Assembly: GCF_003945595.2 (NCBI RefSeq)
Contig: NW_024104362.1
Coordinates: 62,001 to 126,000 of the forward strand
Origin: Pipra filicauda
Lineage: Eukaryota; Chordata; Aves; Passeriformes; Pipridae
Direction of reading: 5' to 3'
Length of the DNA: 64,000 bases
Below, piece by piece: positions 54,901 through 64,000 of the stretch; position 1 is the stretch's first letter; each line of letters starts with the position of its first letter. Both the position numbers and the translations under genes were made by a program. The notes beneath the pieces are model-generated. The model saw only the letters and a list, made by a program, of their open reading frames with translations. It did no database searches and was not told where the DNA came from.

Positions 54901-55434
54901 TCACAGAAACTAATAGCAGGTGACCCCATTTTTGCTCCTACAGCACCTGGAACAAAGGAGGAAGGAACAGCACGGGAGGCCCTGGTCTGAAGGAGCTCTC
55001 AGCTAACAGCGCACGGGAAGCTTCTGGGAGCCATGGCCATGCAGAAAGGCTACTATAGCGAGCGGAGGACACCCTTGGTCAGGACTTCCGAGCAGGCACA
55101 GAGAGAAAGCGAGGCGGCAGGGGCAGCTCCCAGCCCCGGCAGCGCAGCGCAGGGCAGGGCAGGCGGGGCGGGCTGTACCTTTCAGCCGCAGGTACTTGAC
55201 CTGGCTCGGCCGCTGCTGCAGCTCACGGAGGGCGCGGGAGCGGGCGCTGCCCGAAGGGGCGGCCGCCTCGGCGGCGCTGTACAGCTCGGTGAGCAGCCCG
55301 CTCACCAGCGACGAGGTGCGGCTGGACCGCCCGCTGCCGGGACCACCCTCGTCGTCGTCCTCCTCCTCTTCCTCGGCCAGGCTGTCGGCGCTGCTCCCCG
55401 CCCTGCCACCCGCGCCGGCCTCCCCTGCATCCAT
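3182..55434 (-). CDS. TBC1D30: TBC1D30, Rab GTPase-activating protein (13 coding exons, gene-level entry)
   Basis: Coding exons in transcript order are 55179-55434, 52791-52955, 23852-23913, 23391-23456, 20374-20499, 19106-19291, 16276-16444, 14672-14840, 11769-11874, 7636-7748, 7328-7467, 5455-5661 and 3182-3963. All introns are GT-AG and phases agree, giving 848 residues. The translation resembles mammalian TBC1D30 as I know it, which is somewhat longer (about 924 residues) because of its N-terminus and tail. Order: acidic N-terminus (about 17-28), coiled-coil-like segment (about 86-138), TBC domain (about 165-400) with arginine-finger motif I223-V-K-D-L-H-R229-T and glutamine finger Y263-C-Q265, a basic polyQ helix near 555-585, and a conserved C-terminal tail. 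The family stimulates GTP hydrolysis by Rab proteins; TBC1D30 is reported to act on Rab8 and Rab3 and to affect primary cilium formation. The gene is divergent to GNS, as in mammals. Confidence 0.96.
3964..5454 (-). other. TBC1D30 intron 12
   Basis: A 1.5-kb intron with phase 1 junctions. It is AT-rich, unique-looking sequence without any recognised repeat or RNA gene. Confidence 0.85.
5455..5661 (-). CDS. TBC1D30: TBC1D30 coding exon 12 (basic polyQ helix)
   Basis: This exon is 207 nt, acceptor tgtgcag and donor AGAGCAG|gtaaca, phase 1 to phase 1. It encodes NEEQSLGSSNIAELSPGAID, then a methionine-rich helix MMMERMTTDINALKKQYSRI and a KKKQQQQ run. The helix is predicted to be long and basic. 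The sequence is highly conserved relative to the mammalian protein as recalled. Confidence 0.95.
5662..7327 (-). other. TBC1D30 intron 11
   Basis: A 1.7-kb intron. It contains a short (AAT/ACT)-like triplet repeat near 6892-6906 and nothing else that I recognise. Intron 10 (7468-7635) is only 168 bp. Confidence 0.85.
7328..7467 (-). CDS. TBC1D30: TBC1D30 coding exon 11 (acidic linker)
   Basis: This exon is 140 nt, acceptor tttgacag and donor AAAG|gtaaaa, phase 2 to phase 1. It encodes RLGRTRDSDEENDLDDEDSI and then ANAIGCLGPLSGFLAPELQKYQKQMK. The DSDEEND..DDED stretch looks like a casein-kinase-2-type acidic segment and is probably a disordered linker after the TBC domain. Confidence 0.95.
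7636..7748 (-). CDS. TBC1D30: TBC1D30 coding exon 10
   Basis: This exon is 113 nt, phase 0 to phase 2, donor TCAGG|gtaagt. It encodes TVYTMAQFPFPQLAELREKY and then TYNITPFPAAVKSTSFS. The acceptor AG is preceded by a run of C on the coding strand (a G run on the plus strand at 7751-7759), an unusual polypyrimidine tract that is all cytosine next to the AG. Confidence 0.94.
7749..11768 (-). other. TBC1D30 intron 9
   Basis: A 4.0-kb intron with AT-rich unique-looking DNA. A G9-type run at 7751-7759 abuts the acceptor of exon 10. Open frames in it lack coding character or recognisable similarity. Confidence 0.85.
11769..11874 (-). CDS. TBC1D30: TBC1D30 coding exon 9
   Basis: This exon is 106 nt, acceptor gatgtag and donor CAG|gtgagt, phase 2 to phase 0. 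It encodes QIECCETADEFYSTMGKLTQ and then EMLEDSLIDSNELMQ, the helical end of the TBC region. Its second half appears less like the mammalian protein than the neighbouring exons (from memory), but splice sites and frame are intact. Confidence 0.93.
11875..14671 (-). other. TBC1D30 intron 8
   Basis: A 2.8-kb AT-rich intron. I see no mobile element, RNA gene or conserved coding segment. Confidence 0.85.
14672..14840 (-). CDS. TBC1D30: TBC1D30 coding exon 8 (TBC domain)
   Basis: This exon is 169 nt, acceptor acttcag and donor GGAGA|gtaagt, phase 1 to phase 2. It encodes GYEPPLTNVFTMQWFLTLFA and on to ILRVALAIWAKLG. The QWFLTLFA and DSVFFEG segments are typical of the C-terminal half of TBC domains. 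Confidence 0.96.
14841..16275 (-). other. TBC1D30 intron 7
   Basis: A 1.4-kb intron. On the coding strand the acceptor side is T-rich (plus-strand A runs at 14851-14878), a long polypyrimidine tract. A CAA-type microsatellite lies near 15232-15248. Confidence 0.85.
16276..16444 (-). CDS. TBC1D30: TBC1D30 coding exon 7 (TBC domain)
   Basis: This exon is 169 nt, acceptor cccacag and donor GGAG|gtatgt, phase 0 to phase 1. It encodes IMIYLIDKVLPDSYFVNNLR and continues to ESG. It forms helices of the TBC core. No frameshift or stop is present. Confidence 0.95.
16445..19105 (-). other. TBC1D30 intron 6
   Basis: A 2.7-kb intron, AT-rich. It contains a pyrimidine-rich patch near 17890-17950 and a TTA/TTTTA-rich stretch near 18840-18890. 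Nothing else recognised. Confidence 0.85.
19106..19291 (-). CDS. TBC1D30: TBC1D30 coding exon 6 (catalytic fingers of TBC domain)
   Basis: This exon is 186 nt, 62 codons, phase 0-0. It opens with DLHRTG, which supplies the catalytic Arg229 of the IxxDxxR motif, and contains SVGYCQGFN with the catalytic Gln265 of the YxQ motif. Both dual-finger residues of an active TBC GAP are present, so the protein is predicted to be catalytically competent. Confidence 0.97.
19292..20373 (-). other. TBC1D30 intron 5
   Basis: A 1.1-kb intron of unique-looking AT-rich sequence with short A runs. No repeat family recognised. Confidence 0.85.
20374..20499 (-). CDS. TBC1D30: TBC1D30 coding exon 5 (TBC domain)
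   Basis: This exon is 126 nt, 42 codons, phase 0-0, acceptor tttctag and donor AAAG|gtagcc. It encodes VWLTLADQYLHSIAIDWDKT and continues to DDDSMGIQIVK. The last residues (I223, V, K) begin the IxxDxxR arginine-finger motif that is completed by exon 6. Confidence 0.95.
20500..23390 (-). other. TBC1D30 intron 4, containing a CR1 copy
   Basis: A 2.9-kb intron. The CR1 fragment at about 21826-22403 is its only recognisable element. Intron 3 (23457-23851) is 395 bp and holds nothing recognised. Confidence 0.85.
21826..22403 (+). mobile_element. CR1 LINE fragment, internally deleted
   Basis: The segment follows the end of CR1 ORF2 and its 3' UTR in sense orientation: a degraded reverse-transcriptase end (CTCAGCAAATCTGCTGATTA, then ATGAAGTTCAACGAG), AGGAAAGGCTGAGAGCTGGGA, GACAGGACCAGAGATAATGAG, ACTTTTTCACCGTCAGGGTGA, TTGTGGAGTCTCCTTCCTTG, and the terminal CCTTCCAACCTC...TTCTGTGATTCTG. 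Compared with typical CR1 as I know it, several hundred bases are missing between about 21997 and 22010. It carries stops and frameshifts and is inactive. CR1 is the dominant LINE of birds and other sauropsids. Confidence 0.93.
23391..23456 (-). CDS. TBC1D30: TBC1D30 coding exon 4
   Basis: This exon is 66 nt, 22 codons, phase 0 on both sides (acceptor ttttag, donor gtaggt). It encodes WHDALKAVARLPTGIPKEWR and then RK, the G-I-P-x-x-x-R entry into the TBC domain (the helix in which TBC proteins carry the G(I/V)P..WR signature). It is too short to show up well in plain ORF scans. Confidence 0.94.
23852..23913 (-). CDS. TBC1D30: TBC1D30 coding exon 3 (first exon shared by both isoforms)
   Basis: This 62-nt exon has acceptor tttctag and donor CAGCAG|gtaatt. 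It encodes VDTKLKFTLEPSLGQNGFQQ after a split first codon. It accepts phase 1 from either exon 2 or the alternative first exon and leaves phase 0. It is the hub where the two N-termini converge. Confidence 0.94.
23914..28900 (-). other. TBC1D30 intron 2, proximal part (between exon 3 and the alternative first exon)
   Basis: About 5 kb separates exon 3 from the CpG island of the alternative promoter. It is AT-rich, with TATA/CATA-rich low-complexity DNA near 24789-24835 and a T11-type run near 26570. No gene is supported. Confidence 0.8.
28920..29690 (-). promoter_or_regulatory. CpG island at the alternative TBC1D30 promoter
   Basis: GC content rises abruptly with many CpG dinucleotides over about 750 bp in otherwise AT-rich intron DNA. 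The alternative first exon (29481-29640) lies at its upstream edge, so the island covers the exon and extends into the following intron. The strand is inferred from that exon. Long open frames on both strands here are a by-product of GC-rich, stop-poor sequence. Confidence 0.85.
29481..29640 (-). CDS. TBC1D30: TBC1D30 alternative first exon (proximal promoter, short isoform)
   Basis: This exon encodes 53 codons plus one base, starting MRQDRLTGSLRRGGRCLKRQ and ending PRLLCTLEP, with donor CCAG|gtaccc. Phase 1 matches exon 3, so the junction codon is GGG (Gly) and the short product is 761 residues. The ATG is in a CACCATGC context and an in-frame TAG lies six codons upstream, which fixes the start. 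It matches the N-terminus of a known mammalian TBC1D30 isoform as I recall it. The segment is basic and serine-rich, unlike the acidic N-terminus of the long isoform. Confidence 0.92.
29691..38671 (-). other. TBC1D30 intron 2, middle part
   Basis: About 9 kb upstream of the alternative first exon. The first few hundred bases probably include its 5' UTR and core promoter. A 13-bp unit is repeated near 36363-36388. No mobile element or gene could be recognised in the remainder. Confidence 0.7.
38672..38909. repeat. Left arm of a long inverted repeat
   Basis: The reverse complement of this arm aligns with 39464-39667 and then, across the LTR, with about 40371-40390. Shared blocks include AAAATATATCAGCTATGTAC and GATTACTCCCCCACTCTCAC. 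I count roughly ten substitutions over about 195 aligned bases plus gaps of about 4 and 14 bp, close to 95% identity. The arm keeps a G-rich sequence that is uninterrupted here but split by the LTR in the other arm. Confidence 0.9.
39464..39667. repeat. Right arm of the long inverted repeat (inner portion)
   Basis: It is the inverted partner of 38672-38909, separated by a spacer of about 555 bp. It lacks 14 bp present in the left arm (left-arm coordinates near 38732-38746) and 4 bp near 39513. Its outer end was split by the solo LTR and resumes at 40371-40390. The structure could be a foldback or MITE-like element or a local inverted duplication; no transposase is encoded. Confidence 0.9.
39668..40370 (+). 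mobile_element. Solo LTR of an endogenous retrovirus-like element
   Basis: The 703-bp segment starts TGTCCTAGTT and ends AACCAGCACA (TG...CA termini) and is flanked by the direct repeat TGGGG at 39663-39667 and 40371-40375. Inside are a TATA-like ATATATAAT at 39928-39936 and an ATTAAA poly(A)-like signal at 40293-40298, followed by a T/G-rich end as expected for R-U5. This order sets the plus orientation. No internal gag-pol sequence or second LTR is nearby, so it is a recombination-derived solo LTR. The 5-bp duplication is compatible with several retroviral classes; I do not assign a family. Confidence 0.88.
39995..40110. repeat. 24-bp minisatellite inside the solo LTR
   Basis: A 24-bp unit beginning ACTGGACTGCGACTACCACT is present at 39995-40018, 40039-40062, 40063-40086 and 40087-40110. 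The last three are contiguous; a diverged 20-bp segment separates the first from them. The units differ at several bases. Confidence 0.88.
40391..47261 (-). other. TBC1D30 intron 2, between the LTR and the second CR1
   Basis: About 6.9 kb without a supported gene. A 21-bp tandem duplication lies at 42814-42857. Open frames here have no recognisable similarity. Confidence 0.75.
42814..42857. repeat. Short tandem duplication (23-bp period)
   Basis: CAATGAAATATTTGTTCTGCA occurs at 42814-42834 and again, identical, at 42837-42857. Confidence 0.9.
47262..47470 (-). mobile_element. CR1 LINE 3' fragment
   Basis: Read on the plus strand it shows the reverse complement of a CR1 3' end: ATCACAGAATACCAGGTTGA, AGACCTCAAGGATCCAACC, TAGACAAGATGGCCCAGCAT, CTTCCCTGGGGAGGTTATTT and ATTGTGAAAAATTCTCCTCT. 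It is 5'-truncated, about 210 bp, and looks like an older CR1 subfamily than the other two copies. Confidence 0.88.
47471..52790 (-). other. TBC1D30 intron 2, distal part
   Basis: About 5.3 kb of AT-rich intron leading to exon 2. A TTTG-type repeat is near 49078-49095. No other element recognised. Confidence 0.8.
52791..52955 (-). CDS. TBC1D30: TBC1D30 coding exon 2
   Basis: This 165-nt exon runs from acceptor ttggcag to donor gtaagt, phase 1 to phase 1. It encodes residues 86-140, a charged heptad-like helix (ELNYRISIQSEKLLRLLKQK) that ends QKNCDIVTACLQAVSQKR. It looks like a coiled coil ahead of the TBC domain and is present only in the long isoform. The base it leaves (T) joins GG of exon 3 to make a Trp codon. 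Confidence 0.93.
52956..55178 (-). other. TBC1D30 intron 1
   Basis: A 2.2-kb intron between the distal first exon and exon 2, phase 1 junctions. GC content climbs towards 55.1 kb as the CpG island starts. No repeat or gene recognised. Confidence 0.85.
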
Positions 55435-55915
55435 CTTCCACACCGCCACCGGGTTCCGGGCCCGGCCCGTTCCACAGCGACACGCCGGAGTGGGGCGGGC
55501 AGGGGAAAGGGGGGCGGACAGGAAAGCCCAGGCGGGTGGGACGCTCCCCTGCCCGCAGAAGCGCCGCGCCCGGCTCCGCCCCCTCCCCGCGCACCGCGGG
55601 CGCGGGCACACACCGCGGGGAGAGGAGGGCGCTGCACCTGCGGAGGGGTGGGGGGCAAGTGACCTCGCCCCGCCTCGGGGCGGTGACACTGGGCGCGGTA
55701 CCCGGGCGCCATCGTCCTGCCCGTCGTCCTGCTCCTGCTCCCAGCTGGAGCGGCGGCCTGGTTCTGCGGCAGTTCAGTACCTGGGCTGCGGCGGGTCCCT
55801 GTAGCACAGCCCGCGGCCCGGAGCGCATGGCGGGATCCTCACGGCTCCGCCTGGGCTCGCTGGGCACCGATGGCGCTACAGGCCGGCCACAGGCGAGGCA
55901 GCCGCGGTAATTCAG
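55080..55915 (-). promoter_or_regulatory. CpG island at the distal TBC1D30 promoter
   Basis: A dense run of CpG dinucleotides covers exon 1 and several hundred bases upstream of its ATG. The transcription start is presumably between 55435 and about 55900. No TATA box is evident, as usual for CpG-island promoters. A CCTCGTCGTCGTCCTCCTCC stretch near 55348 encodes the acidic run of exon 1. Confidence 0.85.
55179..55434 (-). CDS. TBC1D30: TBC1D30 coding exon 1 (distal promoter, long isoform)
   Basis: The exon encodes 85 codons plus one base, beginning MDAGEAG. The ATG sits in an AAGATGG context. The frame stays open upstream to an ATG at 55689, so a longer start is possible, but the upstream part reads as translated GC-rich DNA (many R, P, G) and I prefer 55434. 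The exon holds an acidic run of E and D residues and then the family-specific SSRTSSLVSGLLTELYS stretch. The donor is AAAG|gtacag and leaves phase 1. Confidence 0.88.
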
Positions 55916-55919
55916 GTCA

Positions 55920-56235
55920 GAAATTCACAGAATCACAGAATGGGTCAGGTTGGAAGGGACCACAGTGGATCAAATGATCCAACTTCCCTGCTCAAACAGG
56001 GCACACGGCACGGGAATGCGTCTAGGCGGTTTTGGGGTATCTCAAGTGAGGGAGACTCCATAACCTCTCTGGGCAACCTGTTCCAGTGCGCGCACAGTAA
56101 AGTTCTTCCTCGTACTCAGGTGGCACTTCCTGTGCATCACTTTCTGCCCGTTGCCGCTTGTCCTGTTGCCTGGCACCACTGAGAAGAGCCTGGCTCCATC
56201 CCCCTGGCACCCGCTCTATAGACATTTACACACAT
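55920..56235 (-). mobile_element. CR1 LINE 3' fragment between the divergent promoters
   Basis: The plus strand shows the reverse complement of a CR1 3' end: TTCACAGAATCACAGAATGG, AGGTTGGAAGGGACCAC, CTCTCTGGGCAACCTGTTCC, CAGTAAAGTTCTTCCTCGTA, CACTGAGAAGAGCCTGGCTC, then TATAGACATTTACACACAT. It is about 315 bp and 5'-truncated. It sits between the CpG islands of TBC1D30 and GNS and has gained CpG dinucleotides compared with usual CR1 sequence. Confidence 0.94.
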
Positions 56236-56261
56236 CCCTGCAGTGGAGCGCGAGGGTCCCA

Positions 56262-56293
56262 GCTGGAAAAGGCCCCCGCTGGAAAAGGCACCC
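56262..56293. repeat. 16-bp tandem repeat upstream of GNS
   Basis: GCTGGAAAAGGCCCCC at 56262-56277 is followed by GCTGGAAAAGGCACCC at 56278-56293, differing at one base. Confidence 0.9.
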
Positions 56294-56349
56294 GCGCGCA
56301 GTCCAGGGCGGGGCCGAGCCCGACGGGGCGGGGCCGGGGCTGTCCCCGG

Positions 56350-56359
56350 GCCACGTGAC
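56350..56359 (+). promoter_or_regulatory. CLEAR-type E-box (TFEB/TFE3) in the GNS promoter
   Basis: GCCACGTGAC matches the palindromic CLEAR consensus GTCACGTGAC at 9 of 10 positions and contains the invariant CACGTG core. It lies about 140 bp upstream of the ATG, within the usual promoter range. Lysosomal hydrolase genes are commonly controlled by such sites; use of this one is inferred. Confidence 0.65.
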
Positions 56360-56499
56360 GCCGCCCCCCCTCGCGCTCCTGGGTCATATGCCGCGGGCGG
56401 GGCGGGCCCGCGCGCTGCTGCTCCGGGACCGGCGGCGGCGCCGGGAGGCACCGAACCCCTTGTCCCGTCCCTCCGCCCGCCCGTCCGTCCCGCCGCGCT

Positions 56500-62701
<6,202 letters not shown>

Positions 62702-62721
<20 letters not shown>

Positions 62722-62763
62722 GTAAGCTAACTATTTTAATATTCATGGCAAGGTAAGCTAACT
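62702..62763 (+). repeat. 31-bp tandem duplication spanning the GNS exon 6 donor
   Basis: Two copies, 62702-62732 and 62733-62763, share ATTTTAATATTCATGG, AAGGTAAGCTAACTA and differ at one main position (GGAAAGG versus GGCAAGG). Each contains a GGTAAGC donor, at 62722 and 62753. Confidence 0.93.
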
Positions 62764-64000
62764 AGCAAGAATCTCTATAGGTTGTTCTACTTTGTGAGAG
62801 CAGTAAGCAGTGCCCTAACTTGATGGTTTAAACAGTGAGAATAGGCCAATACCATGACTACTGGTTTTTAATGATTCTGATCAGTCTGTCAGGGTCAGAT
62901 ACATTTATTGTGATTTTTAAGATATTTGCATACCAATATCTTGTAAATAAAAAATGTAGTGACAAAATTATATGGTAGTACAATGGAATTACGACTGATA
63001 AATGGAAAAAAGTGAATTCCTTGTCCAATTTCCAGATTCTTGTGAAGCTCTTAAAAAATTCTTTTCTTATTCCCAGGAGTTCGGGAGAACACTTAGGTAG
63101 TATGCTACTCAAGGGCTCGGGTGAAAAATGTTGAGAGCCTTGAATTCCTTACGCACATCTGCTGGTGTGGATGGGTGTTCCAATCCTTGAGCTCATGGTA
63201 AAGCTGCCCTGAGGTGACAAGCATGTCAGACTAACCAGAGGACTTAGTGAAATCATGAACCACAGGCCCCAGGGTCACTAAGGACTTTGAGAACTTCCAC
63301 TTGTTGAAATAACCTGCAAACAGAATTACTGAGCCTAATATTACAAACTCAGACATCCTTGGGACAGGGCAGTATCTTCCACTGCCAGCAAACTTGGCCA
63401 GCTGTGGTCTAGCTCACACTAATCTGCTGCAACTTACTCTGCCAATAAGTGAAATTCACAGTTCATCTGGTGAGATACCTAATTTACAGAAGTTTTGTAT
63501 TTTTGATTCAAGTAGTTTGAAATATAGAACCCACTACTGTTCAGTGTTCAATTATTTCACTTCAAGATTTGCTTCTAATCTCAAGACTGAGAGATAACAT
63601 TGCTGAAATGCCTATCAGGAGCCCAGTCGTACTTCTTCTAAGGTCACTGTGACTCATGTGATACAGAATGAAACTTGGTTTTTGCTGTGGATTGTAGCTT
63701 GCAAAATGACCATGTACTTATCAGTATGATATAAAAACATGAATGAAAGGGGAGAAAAGGGCTGCAGGCAGTAATAAATACTTCAGCCGTACTTCTTAAG
63801 TTTCAAACTAGAGAGTAAGAATCAGACTGGGATCTTTTCCTTTGTAAAAGGATCCTTAACTTTGGCTTAGATTCCACTACTGTAATAATTGAGTGCTTTT
63901 AAAATAGTGACTTAGAAATAACTTGGTCAGTGAAGTCAGCAGCTAGTATACAGTGTGGAGCTCCCTTATGTGGTGCAAAAGCTCTGCCTATGCCTGTATC
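62722..64000 (+). other. GNS intron 6 (continues past the window)
   Basis: After the donor of exon 6 no segment encodes the expected next GNS block, so the next exon lies outside. Apart from the duplicated donor at its start I recognise nothing. Confidence 0.8.

Noticed and set aside
55003..55910. Several overlapping open frames of 120-230 codons around the TBC1D30 first exon
   Set aside because: Only the frame with MDAGEAG continues in phase into exon 2. The rest are CpG-island shadows.
62753..62754. Downstream GT as the main GNS exon 6 donor
   Set aside because: It would add 31 nt with an immediate in-frame stop; the first donor at 62722 preserves phase 0 and the expected protein.

Overview
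This window is nuclear DNA from a vertebrate, most likely a bird. It holds a divergent (head-to-head) gene pair, widely spaced GT-AG exons, CpG islands over the promoters, and CR1-type LINE fragments with the avian-style 3' end. No prokaryotic features, tRNA, rRNA or CRISPR array could be supported. The species cannot be named from the sequence alone.

From about 55.4 kb down to 3.2 kb the minus strand carries the complete coding region of TBC1D30, a TBC-domain Rab GTPase-activating protein. I placed 13 coding exons; their phases are compatible at every junction and they sum to 2547 nt (848 codons plus stop). A second, alternative first exon lies in its own CpG island at 29.48-29.64 kb, inside the 28.9-kb second intron. 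It splices in frame to exon 3 and gives a 761-residue product with a different N-terminus.

On the plus strand, starting at 56,500, are the first six coding exons of GNS, lysosomal N-acetylglucosamine-6-sulfatase (247 codons). The gene runs off the right edge. The two start codons are about 1.07 kb apart. The spacer holds CpG-rich DNA, a 5'-truncated CR1 copy, a small tandem repeat and a CACGTG box that matches the TFEB/CLEAR consensus at 9 of 10 positions, which fits the lysosomal role of GNS.

Repeats are moderate: three CR1 copies (21.8-22.4, 47.26-47.47 and 55.92-56.23 kb), a 703-bp solo LTR with a 5-bp target duplication (39.67-40.37 kb), a roughly 95% identical inverted repeat that received that LTR, a minisatellite inside the LTR, and a few microsatellites. 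The most striking local structures are the inverted repeat whose left arm preserves the pre-insertion site of the LTR, and a 31-bp tandem duplication that copies the 3' end of GNS exon 6 together with its splice donor. I found no evidence of a wholly new gene system; the rest reads as intron and flanking sequence.
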